Positions 51,751 to 60,804 of a stretch of 64,000 bases of DNA are shown in pieces. Source of the DNA: Gottfriedia acidiceleris (GTDB taxonomy: Bacteria; Bacillota; Bacilli; Bacillales; Bacillaceae_G); assembly GCF_023115465.1 (NCBI RefSeq), contig NZ_CP096034.1, forward strand, positions 2,294,001-2,358,000. The letters are read 5' to 3'. A program made the translations under genes and the position numbers. The notes beneath the pieces were generated by a model that saw only the letters and a program-made list of their open reading frames with translations, ran no database searches and was not told the DNA's origin. Numbering within the stretch: the first letter of the stretch is position 1; every line of letters starts with the position of its first letter.

Positions 51751-53259
51751 ATGAGAAATTTCATAAAATTCTTTTTGCAATTATTAGAAGATCTTAAAAG
51801 TGAGCATACTTTACAAGATTGGGAAGAGAATTATACAAATGTTAAGTTTACTCTAAACAGTAATTATGGCTATTTTAAAAATTTATTTTCTAAAGCACCA
51901 TATGATGAAGAATTAACGAAAGACAGAATTAGTTTTACTTTTCTTGTAAATGATCAAGACCCAATTAACAACAATGAATTTCATGAATGGAACTTTTTTA
52001 CCGAAGAACAAAATACTAAACTTACTATAGCTCTTAATAAAGAAGAGTGTTTTGGGCTAGAAAAAAATGAAATTTTATTCTTTTCTAAGAAGTCTTTTAT
52101 TAAACACTTTAATATCGATCGCAAGGATACAGCCTCGTTTTTAAAACAGATAAATCATGAAAAATTTGTACATATATATCTTCCAATTGAAAAAAGCTTT
52201 GAAAATAATTTTTTAAAGATATTGCCAATACAAAAGTATCCTAGTTCGCCTGTTATTGTGCTTGAACCAGATACTTATGAAATTATAAAACTTGTACAAA
52301 AAAAGAGAGAAGAATATACAAGAGTAGAAGCATTTTATCCATTACCAACATTTTTTAGTATTGAGATTATTGACAAAGAGATTCAGAACATGTTTAATCG
52401 TAATTTGTTTTTTTTATGCTTAATTCATATCACAAACAAGCATAGTAATGATATATTCTTAATACGTGGTCAAAAAAATATTGAGCTAACATACAGTGTT
52501 GGTTTTACACCTCAATATGCAAAAATACTACACAACATATATGAATCTATTTATAAATTGGAAAAATTCGTACAAGATAAGCTGGAGATTGTACGAAATA
52601 TTTTTTCTATATATTGCCAAAGCGAGGATAATGTTCAAAGTTTAGATGAACAATTAGTAAAGGTTGAAGAAACGGTAAATCAGTATTTTAATGCTTATAT
52701 TTCGGATGAAGTAAAAAGTTTCTTAAAGGAAACAAAAGAAGCTATTGATGTTGCCCATAAACATGCCACAGTAGCTCGTGAAGCTGCTGATAAAATTATA
52801 AATAACATTAATACCTCTATTATCGCAATGATTACAGCAGCTGTTGCTGCGGTCGTTACGATGTCAAAAGGAGAGTATTGGTTTTTAATTTTAGCTTTAG
52901 GTGTGCACCTTGTATATTTTTATGTTTCTTACAAATATAATGCTGTATTTACAAGACAAAAGAAAAACGATATTTTGAGTTTATATGAAATTACAAACGA
53001 ACAATTTCCTGTTGTTTCTAAAAAAAAGAGAGAAGAAATTAAAGTGAAATTTCTTGATCCAGCAATTCAAAATATTGAAGTTAATTTGCTAAGTTATAAA
53101 AAATTAACTATTTATTTAGTTATTTTTACTTCTATTTTATTAATAGTCCTTTTATTTTTCGGAAATTTCGCTTCATCCAACGAAGAAAAGAAACAACAGA
53201 ATATAGTGAAGTTATATGCCAATGAATTTGGGGATATTAAAAATCATGTAAATAGATAA
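51751..53259 (+). CDS. Membrane-anchored partner of the NdpA-like protein
   Basis: A 502-residue protein. Residues ~1-330 are soluble with no recognised domain. A helical stretch (SDEVKSFLKETKEAIDVAHK) leads to hydrophobic segments at about 355-372 (TSIIAMITAAVAAVVTMS), 377-395 (WFLILALGVHLVYFYVSYKY) and 450-470 (LTIYLVIFTSILLIVLLFFG). This C-terminal helix bundle is a design used by membrane-disrupting effectors in abortive infection. It is expressed with the NdpA-like gene 11 bases upstream. No catalytic motif is seen; family unknown. Confidence 0.7.
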   Translation: MRNFIKFFLQLLEDLKSEHTLQDWEENYTNVKFTLNSNYGYFKNLFSKAPYDEELTKDRISFTFLVNDQDPINNNEFHEWNFFTEEQNTKLTIALNKEECFGLEKNEILFFSKKSFIKHFNIDRKDTASFLKQINHEKFVHIYLPIEKSFENNFLKILPIQKYPSSPVIVLEPDTYEIIKLVQKKREEYTRVEAFYPLPTFFSIEIIDKEIQNMFNRNLFFLCLIHITNKHSNDIFLIRGQKNIELTYSVGFTPQYAKILHNIYESIYKLEKFVQDKLEIVRNIFSIYCQSEDNVQSLDEQLVKVEETVNQYFNAYISDEVKSFLKETKEAIDVAHKHATVAREAADKIINNINTSIIAMITAAVAAVVTMSKGEYWFLILALGVHLVYFYVSYKYNAVFTRQKKNDILSLYEITNEQFPVVSKKKREEIKVKFLDPAIQNIEVNLLSYKKLTIYLVIFTSILLIVLLFFGNFASSNEEKKQQNIVKLYANEFGDIKNHVNR

Positions 53260-53363
53260 ACAAGGCTTTGATAACTTTCATCATTGGTGAGCTACTAATA
53301 ATATGCTGATTAAAAAAGTCGATTTCTAAACACAGAAGTCGATTTTTTGATCTTTCATTGCAA

Positions 53364-53399
53364 AAAGTATCATAACTTAACAGTTATGATACTTTTATT
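53364..53399 (+). terminator. Terminator after the NdpA-like/membrane pair
   Basis: AAAAGTATCATAACT pairs fully with AGTTATGATACTTTT around a 4-base loop, then T-rich sequence. Confidence 0.85.
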
Positions 53400-53497
53400 T
53401 TTATACATAAAGGACAATTACAATTGTAGTAGAATAAAGGGATTGAAAGTGTCACTACTTGGTGTCATAATTAATTGCTTAAATTGGGGGGATATTT

Positions 53498-54052
53498 ATG
53501 AAAATTGGGTATGCTCGTGTGTCAACTTTAGCACAAGATTTGAAAGTGCAGATTCAAGCTCTAGAAAATGAAAAGTGTGATGAAATTTACAAAGAGAAGT
53601 TCACAGGAACGAAAAAAGATCGACCTGTTTTCCAGGAAGTATTAGGAAAATTACAAAACGGCAATACACTAGTGGTAACAAAACTGGATCGTTTGGCTCG
53701 TAATACAAAAGAAGGAATTGAAGTAATTGAGGAGTTATTTGAACGTGGTGTGAAAGTTCACGTATTGAATGTTGGTTTATTAGAAAACACAACAATGGGT
53801 CGTTTTTTCTTAACAACTATGCTTGCTGTCGCCGAGATGGAACGCAGTTTAATAATCGAGAGAACCAGCGAAGGAAAGGCATTAGCCCGAAAAAAAGAAG
53901 GTTTTAGCGAGGGTGCACCCAAAAAATATAGTAAAGCTGCCATTCTTCATGCCCTTGATTTACTTGAAACTCATTCATATGATCAAGTAAAAGAAAGAAC
54001 TGGCATTAGTAAAAGTACTTTAATCCGTGCCAAGAAAAAATACCAGAGGTAA
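53498..54052 (+). CDS. Serine recombinase of the resolvase/invertase family
   Basis: A 184-residue small serine recombinase. [15 protein letters not shown] places the catalytic Ser at position 9, and the core continues with [15 protein letters not shown] (Arg residues of the active site), the [13 protein letters not shown]-like turn and an [16 protein letters not shown]-helix. A C-terminal helix-turn-helix ([20 protein letters not shown]) binds the site. It would resolve cointegrates or invert DNA of a mobile element. GGGGGATATTT precedes ATG. No paired inverted repeats or invertible segment was found beside it; it may belong to the plasmid-like functions that follow. Confidence 0.93.
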   Translation: MKIGYARVSTLAQDLKVQIQALENEKCDEIYKEKFTGTKKDRPVFQEVLGKLQNGNTLVVTKLDRLARNTKEGIEVIEELFERGVKVHVLNVGLLENTTMGRFFLTTMLAVAEMERSLIIERTSEGKALARKKEGFSEGAPKKYSKAAILHALDLLETHSYDQVKERTGISKSTLIRAKKKYQR

Positions 54053-54244
54053 AAAAATTATCACTTATATAGTATTACAAAACTATCGTCTAAAAAGAAA
54101 TTTAAGTTCGGTAAGTTAAGTTTTTCTGGAAATTTTTTTCAAATTATAGTCATTTTTTCACAAACTAGAAATAAAATAATAGTAAGAAATAATTTAATGA
54201 AAAACGATTGGTTCAAACAAATGAATAATAAGTAATATGATTGG

Positions 54245-54344
54245 ACTTAAGCCAATCTCCTTAAGAGGTGAACTTGGCTTAAGTGCCATGGGTCTGTTCC
54301 CCTTTTAAGGAGGCTGGCTTTTTCACACTGTGAAAAAAATCTAA
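54245..54344 (+). ncRNA. Possible structured leader before an unknown gene
   Basis: Perfect arms ACTTAAGCCAA (54245-54255) and TTGGCTTAAGT (54274-54284) enclose an 18-base loop that contains another CTTAAG. Further short complementary pieces follow: GCCA/TGGC near 54285-54318 and TTTTTCACA/TGTGAAAAA at 54320-54338. The gene with ATG at 54370 follows after 26 bases. It could be a cis-acting RNA element or an attenuator. No known riboswitch class matches by eye. Confidence 0.35.
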
Positions 54345-54369
54345 GTCGTCTCAGATGGAGGAATGTCCC

Positions 54370-54903
54370 ATGGAAATTAATAACCATGAGGAAAATTGGG
54401 AAAATCGAAAAAACGCTGCAGAGATCGTGTTTGAAAGAGAGGTAAAAAAAGGATTGTTCTCGGATCTTTTCCCACAAAAAACGGTACGACGCGTGGAGAC
54501 ACACATTCTGGTTAAAAAAACTCTCGATGAGGTTGCAAAGGTCGATGAAATCCTCGAAGTTGATCAGGAACTATTGTTCCTACAAAGACGTGTCCTTAAA
54601 ATCAAAGGTGATCAAAAACCCGAATTGACATTCCGAGATAAACCAGGAACTAGTGAATGGAACTGTTTGTCAACAATGAACAATTACCTGATTCTCGTCC
54701 AAAATGAAAATGGTAACATTATTGCACGAGCTTTCTTAAAGGATCCAAAAGATCTAAAGGAACACGTGTTGAACGAGAAGGTGCCCAATGTCGGATGGGG
54801 GAGAACGACGAATCGACTGGATGGAACACCATACTTTTACTTTAAGTTTGACTATCTTTTAGAATTAGCCGAGCAAGGTATTATCAAATTTCGAATATTT
54901 TAA
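54370..54903 (+). CDS. Hypothetical protein
   Basis: A 177-residue product starting MEINNHEENWENRKNAAEIV; GGAGG lies seven bases before this ATG, so an in-frame ATG 15 bases earlier is not used. The codon and base usage look less AT-rich than the neighbours (for example GGATGGGGGAGAACGACG near the end). The N-terminal part is charged and helical (KKTLDEVAKVDEILEVDQEL); the C-terminal part is mixed. No family is recognised. It may be of separate origin from the surrounding AT-rich genes. A leader with stem-loops precedes and a terminator follows. Confidence 0.65.
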   Translation: MEINNHEENWENRKNAAEIVFEREVKKGLFSDLFPQKTVRRVETHILVKKTLDEVAKVDEILEVDQELLFLQRRVLKIKGDQKPELTFRDKPGTSEWNCLSTMNNYLILVQNENGNIIARAFLKDPKDLKEHVLNEKVPNVGWGRTTNRLDGTPYFYFKFDYLLELAEQGIIKFRIF

Positions 54904-54910
54904 ACCATTG

Positions 54911-54942
54911 AAAAAATCCCGAGATTATCTCGGGATTTTTTT
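54911..54942 (+). terminator. Hairpin terminator
   Basis: AAAAAATCCCGAGA pairs with TCTCGGGATTTTTT around a 3-base loop, eight bases after the stop. Confidence 0.92.
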
Positions 54943-54979
54943 CATTGAATTAAAATTTTTTATACGGAAATTTTAAAGG

Positions 54980-55360
54980 CTAATATAAAAAATTTTGAAG
55001 AATAAATTGTTTAGTGGAAGGATTCATATTATTGTTTTTATCAGGAACTTGTTCTAATGATTGTATCAGATCATTGTTCAAGTTTTTTTCCCGATGTGAA
55101 AGTAAGGTAATAATCATTGAAATATTTTCTGCATTATTAATCCATTTCTTTTGTTCAATCGAAAGTGTATTTGGAATTTGAATTCTGATTTCATTTTTAT
55201 TGTACATTTCCTGTTTTAACCCATTAATCATTACTGATAATAGGAAGGAAGAAAAATTTCTTCCTTCCGTTTCCTTCTTCTCAGCTAATAGATTTATAAT
55301 TTCAGAAGGAGTTGATTGTGAAAGTCTAAAGCTAATTGAGTCACCTTTTCTAATAGTCAT
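54980..55360 (-). CDS. Small ParR-like partner of the ParM-like gene
   Basis: A 126-residue basic/polar protein starting MTIRKGDSISFRLSQSTPSE. The opening strand and helices (SISFRLSQSTPSEIINLLAE) fit a ribbon-helix-helix DNA-binding start, as in ParR/StbB adaptor proteins that bind centromere repeats. Its ATG overlaps the stop of the ParM-like gene by four bases, and such coupling is usual in parMR operons. The assignment rests on position and the RHH-like start. Confidence 0.6.
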   Translation of the reverse strand: MTIRKGDSISFRLSQSTPSEIINLLAEKKETEGRNFSSFLLSVMINGLKQEMYNKNEIRIQIPNTLSIEQKKWINNAENISMIITLLSHREKNLNNDLIQSLEQVPDKNNNMNPSTKQFILQNFLY

Positions 55361-56460
55361 TTAATTTCTCCGTGCCTTAACTTTTCATATTCTTGGAGGA
55401 TACTAAAATACGACATTACAAGAGCCCAAATACTTTCACGTGGTTCCAGAAATGATATAGGTAAATCCATTTCTTGTTTGTTCAATACTTCTTTAATGTA
55501 CCCATTGATAATACTAGCACCGCCACCAACGAAGTAAACTTCATCCATCGACGGTACATCATGCCATATTTCTTTTAGTATCTCGACTTGTTTTGAAGCG
55601 ATTTTCATAAATGGAAACTCACATAATTTGTTGATAGATACTTGAGTACCCAAAACTTTAATCATACCATTCTGATGAATTAAAATATTTGTTAATTCAT
55701 CTCTTGAAGTAATTTTATAATTGTATTTCATTTTAATTTCTTTAATAATTTCGTCAAGAAAAGGACTAATACCAATATCATATCCTCTCGACTCAAGGTT
55801 ATTAACTTGATTCTTTTCAATTACAGCAATATCTGTAGTTAGCCCACCAATATCAAAAATACCGATAGCTTTATTTCCAAGTGAAGAATTGTTCATGGAT
55901 AAATGAATATAGCTAGCTAACCCTTCAAGGTTTACAAAAACTTTCTCAAGTTTAATACAAACCTTGATTCCTTCTAAAAATGGAGTCTGTAAAAACGTTA
56001 CTTCGTGCAGGTTATTTTCTAGTTTATTGATTAATTCTTGTTTGTTTTTTAATTCGTTCATTGGTACTCCAGTTGACAAAAGATACGATACGTTAACCAC
56101 ATTTGAATTACTATTATTCTTAAATGATTCTGCTGCATTAATTGCTAAAGCAGTAAGAAGTAAAATAATACTTTGATCATTTTGAGTTTTTCTAGTATTT
56201 GACGACATCGAATTTGAAAACTCGTTTTTAGCTGCTAGGTTACCAATTGAAAAAATTCCTTCACGAATTTGTAAAGCATTTGATTTAACTTGAACGTGGA
56301 TTCCATTCAAAGTACTTTTTTCAAATTCTTTGATATTACGATTTTCTAGTTCCTCACAAATAACATTTGGGATTTGCAAACAATTTTCAATTGAATTAAA
56401 AATCCCTTTTACGAGTGCATTTCCAATATCGATTGCTGCTAATTCATAATTATTTACCAT
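55357..56460 (-). CDS. ParM-like plasmid segregation actin
   Basis: A 367-residue actin-fold ATPase. The phosphate-1 loop is LAAIDIGNALVKG near the N-terminus, phosphate-2 is GIFDIGGLTTDIAVIE, and the adenosine loop is VYFVGGGASII, in correct order. This matches the ParM/StbA/Alp type rather than MreB or DnaK. Such filaments push plasmid copies apart through a small adaptor. The start at ATG 56460 has AAGGGGGA upstream; the longer frame is not supported. The next gene is a small RHH-like protein. Finding it here suggests an integrated plasmid or a plasmid-like element. Confidence 0.85.
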   Translation of the reverse strand: MVNNYELAAIDIGNALVKGIFNSIENCLQIPNVICEELENRNIKEFEKSTLNGIHVQVKSNALQIREGIFSIGNLAAKNEFSNSMSSNTRKTQNDQSIILLLTALAINAAESFKNNSNSNVVNVSYLLSTGVPMNELKNKQELINKLENNLHEVTFLQTPFLEGIKVCIKLEKVFVNLEGLASYIHLSMNNSSLGNKAIGIFDIGGLTTDIAVIEKNQVNNLESRGYDIGISPFLDEIIKEIKMKYNYKITSRDELTNILIHQNGMIKVLGTQVSINKLCEFPFMKIASKQVEILKEIWHDVPSMDEVYFVGGGASIINGYIKEVLNKQEMDLPISFLEPRESIWALVMSYFSILQEYEKLRHGEIK

Positions 56461-56940
56461 TTGTAATTCCCCCTTAAAAGTAAAATGAATACAGTTGCAC
56501 ACATGCATACTTTCGTATACATCCAGTTATTTACCCCAAAAATATGTAATTCCTTTTTTGTTTTATTTTTTTTGTTTATAATTCATTTTTCACCAAGTAC
56601 ATTCTTATTTTGCTAATTAACTAAATCAATCAATAATCGACGATAAATAGCAAAATATCAATAAATCATAAATAGTTTATTAGCTATTAATGAAAGTTAG
56701 CTGCTTATCAAACTAATTGTGTAGAGAATTTATTTTAAAAAATTACTTATAACCATTCATAAGAAGAATGGTAAATCCAACAGTATCAATAATTTAATTA
56801 AATTAAAGTGAATGCGTAAAATGCTTCGTTAAAAAATAAAAAAAATGAAATGAAAAAAAATATTTTATTAGTTGCAGGATTCTATTTTTTTCATTTCAAT
56901 ACACCTCTTGAAGATTTATCAATCGAAGGGAGGTGTAAAA
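56461..56940. other. Divergent AT-rich region between ParM-like and Rep-like genes
   Basis: About 480 bases at very high A+T. Short loosely repeated words (ATCAATAA, CGATAAATAG, CATAAATAG, near 56630-56690) are the only candidate centromere-like repeats, and they are too weak to call. AAAAAATGAAATGAAA at about 56840 recurs near 58717-58732 upstream of another gene. An origin or parC could lie here but is not shown. Confidence 0.3.
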
Positions 56941-57882
56941 ATGATTACAAAAATTGATGGAATTACAATGAAGTACGTTGCAAATACAAATGAAGTAAAG
57001 GACTTATTATCAGCTTTGCAATACAGGTTTAGGTTGAATGGAGTTTGTATTCATGAATTATCAAAAATTGGTACTTTTTGTGAGTTTTATAAAGTTTCAA
57101 TTAATGGAAATGCAAAATTGGGGAGATTTTTTATTTATCGCGGTTTTGAAAAAAATAAAAAAACTTTCAATCAGCTTTATATGAAATTTAACCATTCAAA
57201 AATTGGTGGAACCATAAAAGAAATAATTATTTTTATAAATAATTATTTTAAAAACTCAGGAATGGTTCATGTAGTGGACTTAGCTCATGATACTACAATT
57301 CCAAAAGAAAATTTGTTTGTACAATCCTCAAAAAAAAAGATCCGCAATTATTTAGGAACCGAATATCATGGACAACGCAGCGATCATGGAAGCATAAAAA
57401 TGTATGATAAAAAATTAGAATTAGATGAGATGATAAATAAAAAAGTTATCCATTCACATCTAACTCGATTAGAAGTTACAATAAAGGGTCAATTATTAAC
57501 AATTGACACTGATTTGCATGTTTTTAATAACCCATTTAACAAAATCAACTTATATAATCTAGTTAGGTTGAAGGAGAATAATCATGAAATTTGTAACTTT
57601 TTAAGAAAACCAGACAAATTACTTTCAAAGAAAAATCGGGAAAAGAAAAAGTACATATTAAAAAAAACAGGAGTAGCTCTTCCATTTACAATGTACGTAT
57701 TAAAAATACAACTTCTGTTCATTTTCGGATATTTCAAAGAATGTTTTTTACTGTTCAAATCGAAAATAAATCGTCACAATTTCTTATTCGATTTCTTTTC
57801 AATTACACAAACCGATTATTCAATTAATGATTTTTCAGTTCTTTTTTCAAATAATCAAAACAACTTTCCATTAATTGAATGA
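56941..57882 (+). CDS. Rep_trans-like replication initiation protein
   Basis: A 313-residue basic protein from ATG with GGGAGGTG upstream. The middle block YHGQRSDHGSIKMYDKKLEL followed by THLTRLEVTIKG-like sequence (HSHLTRLEVTIKG) matches the Rep_trans pattern of rolling-circle plasmid initiators (Y-G-S-R-S-D-x-x-I-R-I-Y-D-K-x-x-E, then R-x-E). The protein would nick an origin and start replication. It is divergent from the ParM-like gene, which supports a plasmid origin for this segment. No double-strand origin could be located by eye. Confidence 0.65.
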   Translation: MITKIDGITMKYVANTNEVKDLLSALQYRFRLNGVCIHELSKIGTFCEFYKVSINGNAKLGRFFIYRGFEKNKKTFNQLYMKFNHSKIGGTIKEIIIFINNYFKNSGMVHVVDLAHDTTIPKENLFVQSSKKKIRNYLGTEYHGQRSDHGSIKMYDKKLELDEMINKKVIHSHLTRLEVTIKGQLLTIDTDLHVFNNPFNKINLYNLVRLKENNHEICNFLRKPDKLLSKKNREKKKYILKKTGVALPFTMYVLKIQLLFIFGYFKECFLLFKSKINRHNFLFDFFSITQTDYSINDFSVLFSNNQNNFPLIE

Positions 57883-57989
57883 AATTGAAAAATTCATGCC
57901 ATTGTATAATTTTTTGTTATTGTTTTGGCATGTAATAAAAATTTAAAGTGCATCTGAACATTTTTTCGTCATTTACACGAATCTAGTTT

Positions 57990-58560
57990 GATTCCATATT
58001 CATCTAGAGTTACTATTATGCTTCAAAAAGTTCATTCTGAAAACCAGCCAAAATGGTTATCAGAATCTGAAAAAACGATTATTAAACTACTTGAGCACTC
58101 AAAGTAAATTCGAATGTAATCCGTGGAAATAGTGGCGTTATTTGGCAATAATTTGTACAATGTTCCACTCAATATAATGGCTAAGTGAACTACTTACACT
58201 TGAAATTGATGACTTTAATTCAAGTTATGTTTAAGTTCGAAATGGCAAATACGGAAAATCAAGAAGAATTGAAGTGAAAATCTTGGTAAAGTAATGAATC
58301 AATGGTTATTATTTCGTGAGAAAGGAAATTCAAATAAAACTTTTACCTTTCAAGTTGGAAATGATGCTCTTACACCATCTGGCTTAGCAAATCTTTTTAG
58401 AACACTTTCAAAAATACTGGATTAACTGATTTGACGGCGCATTCGTTACGACACACATTTTCGGTCATGATTTGATTGAACAGGGTTTTAGTATGCATAT
58501 CTGTGCTGATTTAATAGGCATTCGGAGATTAACACAACCCGTCTTTACTTAAGTTCAAAA
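57990..58560 (+). pseudogene. Decayed tyrosine recombinase
   Basis: Pieces of a phage-type integrase appear in shifting frames: QPKWLSESEKTIIKLLEHSK (about 58040-58107), VRNGKYGKSRRIEVK, then LTDLTAHSLRHTFS (about 58425-58470, the H-x-L-R-H motif) and DLIEQGFSMHICADLIGIRR after a frameshift. Several stop codons interrupt it. The Tyr-containing end is replaced by TQPVFT and a stop. It is a dead paralogue or predecessor of the intact recombinase at 59658. Confidence 0.7.
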
Positions 58561-58792
58561 AGTAGGAATGAAAGGTATTGTAGACTTGGACTGGTCAATT
58601 TGGAGATTTATAAAATAAAGTATTTTGATGCTTGCCACTCTTTGAAAGAGTGGGGGATTAGACTGGAATTTTCGTAATATTTATTTTTCTATAATGGATG
58701 TTAAATAACTTAAAAAAATGAAATGAAACAAAAACTACATTGTACAATAGAGTTTTGTTATAATTATCCTAAAAGGAGGCTTTTGGAAAATT

Positions 58793-59317
58793 ATGAAATA
58801 TTATACAACAAATGATGAAATGATCTTAGATTTTCTTAATGAAGCGTATTCTGCAAGGATTGATGAACCTTGTATCGATGTACCAATTTTTGAATTAGCA
58901 GATTTAGTCGCAAGATCAATTCCAAAAGACGTAACAATTAATGTAAAAAAAGAGCTAGATAATTTATCAGATACTGATTTTGAAATTGAACGTTCAGATG
59001 AAGATTTTGTAACTATTCGAATTAAACAGTGGATGCCTCAGCAATTTTATGGTGGCTTATTTAACTTACCATATTACAGCGAAGCGAAAAAAGAAGTAAT
59101 TGAAGAATCAAAAGAATTAACGCTTGAGGAATATGAAGAAACTGATAATAATTATTTCATTTTAACGTACACTTTTTGCCAAAACTCTGATTTAACAATT
59201 TCAGAGATTCAAAGAATAGTTGAGAATGTATTTGATGAAGTTGAAAACATGATTTTTTCAAAATTAATTTTACTTGCACAAGAACAACAAAAAGAAATAT
59301 TTTTTAAAAATAAGTAG
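58793..59317 (+). CDS. Hypothetical acidic protein
   Basis: A 174-residue acidic protein starting MKYYTTNDEMILDFLNEAYS, with AAAAGGAGG before ATG. No membrane segment or recognised motif; helices dominate. The upstream AAAATGAAATGAAA sequence resembles that before the Rep-like gene, so they might share a regulator. It is transcribed alone, with a hairpin overlapping its stop. No function is proposed. Confidence 0.65.
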   Translation: MKYYTTNDEMILDFLNEAYSARIDEPCIDVPIFELADLVARSIPKDVTINVKKELDNLSDTDFEIERSDEDFVTIRIKQWMPQQFYGGLFNLPYYSEAKKEVIEESKELTLEEYEETDNNYFILTYTFCQNSDLTISEIQRIVENVFDEVENMIFSKLILLAQEQQKEIFFKNK

Positions 59318-59341
59318 GAAGATCCTTATGGGGTCTTCCTT
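59314..59341 (+). terminator. Hairpin terminator
   Basis: AGGAAGATCC pairs with GGGTCTTCCT (one bulge) right at the stop codon of the preceding gene. Confidence 0.65.
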
Positions 59342-59657
59342 ATTTAGTTTGAGCATGTTTAACAGGAATTGTAACAATTTTGGTTCAATATAAGTAATTT
59401 CAGTTAAGTGCTTACTCATTAAATTTAGAAAATTTTGGTAAAATCTTTAGCTAAACACAGGTTTATTCTGAAATAAAAAAAATATTTATAAAAAATATTT
59501 TTTCGTTAAAAACTCAGCAACACCAGGCGTTTCATTCAGTTATATAAAATTTATTTTTAAATTTTTATACTCGACCCCTTGCACCTAATTTCTAAATTCA
59601 GTAGCTTGAAGTTAGAAATTAGAAAAATTCAGATTAATTTCAAGGGGGAAATTAGAC
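59342..59657. other. Upstream region of the tyrosine recombinase
   Basis: About 315 bases. AGTAGCTTGAAGTTAGAAATTAGAA lies partly inside an imperfect inverted repeat with TTTCTAAATT just before it (about 59589-59625), which may be an attachment-related or regulatory site. No att duplication was found in the window. Confidence 0.3.
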
Positions 59658-60791
59658 ATGTCATATCAGTCAATCAATTCAAAATCTACAGTAGAAGAGT
59701 ATTTACAAGTTTTTCTTGAATTTAGAAAAAATGCTTATTCAAAAAACACGACAAAAAGCTACAATGCAGATGTTTTAAACTTCATCAAGTATACACAAGA
59801 TCAAGGAATTGAAACAGTGACAGTAAGTGAATTTGAAAATGTTGAAATTGTTCACGGTTGGATTGAGCATCAAATTAATAAAAATGATGCATATTCAACA
59901 GTCCAACGGCGAAAACAATCATTGTCTACATTTGTTGGGGTATTAAAGTCACGTGGTATTTTAAAAAGCAACGAGTTTGTTATTTACAAACTGAAGAAGC
60001 AATTAAGTGGACAGCATTCTCGTACATTATCTATTGGTGAAATGACTGAATTATATAATGGAATGAATCGACTGAGTGAACAAAAAGGTGAGCATTGTGA
60101 AATCACATTGAAAATGTTGTTGTTCACGGGTTTGCGAAATGAAAGCTTGGGTTATATAAAAGTAAAACACATTGATTTTGAAAAAGGCTATTTAAAATTC
60201 TGTCCCACTGAAATCAATTACAAAAATAGAATAAGAAACATTCCACTACCAAAATTGTTTTTAGTCAAACTTGAAAGCTACATAAAAAAATCAGGTTTAT
60301 GCAAAGAAGATTTTATTTGTACAGGAATGAATTCTATGCGAATAAAAAATAAAATGTTGAACTTTCTTACTAATGAACTAGGAGAGATTGTAGGATGGAG
60401 AAATGAAGGGGCATGGAATGATGATAAACACTTCACTCCACATGGATTCCGTACTTCGGTTGCAACTTTTTTTAGTGAGCAAAACATACCGAAAAATCAT
60501 ATCCAATTCTGGTTGGGTCATATAAAAGATGAAAGTAACACAGACTCTTATTTACGAGCTTGTAATGCATCTTATCGTGCTATAAAGAAAGCTATTAATA
60601 CACTAGAGAATATTTTAGAAAATGTCGAATCAGATGAATCATGTCCAATCCATGATGATATTTATCCAAATGAATCTTCAACAGTTTCTTCAACTTCAAC
60701 AATACAACTAAAGAGTTTTCTTAGTGGGTATGGTTATCTAACCCAAGAACAAGAAGAAGCATTTCTTTATTATTTAACGAACACGAACTAA
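59658..60791 (+). CDS. Tyrosine recombinase/integrase
   Basis: A 377-residue site-specific recombinase. The N-terminal core-binding domain runs about 10-105 (TVEEYLQVFLEFRKNAYSKN). The catalytic domain has Arg160 (FTGLRNESL), His262-x-x-Arg265 (TPHGFRTSVATFF), His288 (WLGHIKD) and the nucleophile Tyr298 (DSYLRA), all in the right order. A ~60-residue Ser/Thr-rich C-terminal tail is unusual. It likely integrates or excises the surrounding element, or resolves its dimers. AAGGGGGAA precedes ATG. The next gene, a DUF6075 protein, follows 13 bases after the stop. Confidence 0.93.
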   Translation: MSYQSINSKSTVEEYLQVFLEFRKNAYSKNTTKSYNADVLNFIKYTQDQGIETVTVSEFENVEIVHGWIEHQINKNDAYSTVQRRKQSLSTFVGVLKSRGILKSNEFVIYKLKKQLSGQHSRTLSIGEMTELYNGMNRLSEQKGEHCEITLKMLLFTGLRNESLGYIKVKHIDFEKGYLKFCPTEINYKNRIRNIPLPKLFLVKLESYIKKSGLCKEDFICTGMNSMRIKNKMLNFLTNELGEIVGWRNEGAWNDDKHFTPHGFRTSVATFFSEQNIPKNHIQFWLGHIKDESNTDSYLRACNASYRAIKKAINTLENILENVESDESCPIHDDIYPNESSTVSSTSTIQLKSFLSGYGYLTQEQEEAFLYYLTNTN

Positions 60792-60804
60792 AGGAGTGAG
60801 ACAA

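Noticed and set aside
51214-51780. 188-codon minus-strand frame inside the NdpA-like gene
   Set aside because: It is antisense to a better-supported gene with RBS and family motifs, and its Ser/Phe-rich composition is that of an opposite-strand shadow.
53315-53347. Apparent terminator AAGTCGATTT ... AAGTCGATTT after the NdpA-like/membrane pair
   Set aside because: The two copies are direct, not inverted, so they cannot form a stem; the real terminator is at 53364-53399.
56600-56720. parC-like iterons upstream of the ParM-like gene
   Set aside because: The repeated words are short, irregular and could arise from the high A+T content.
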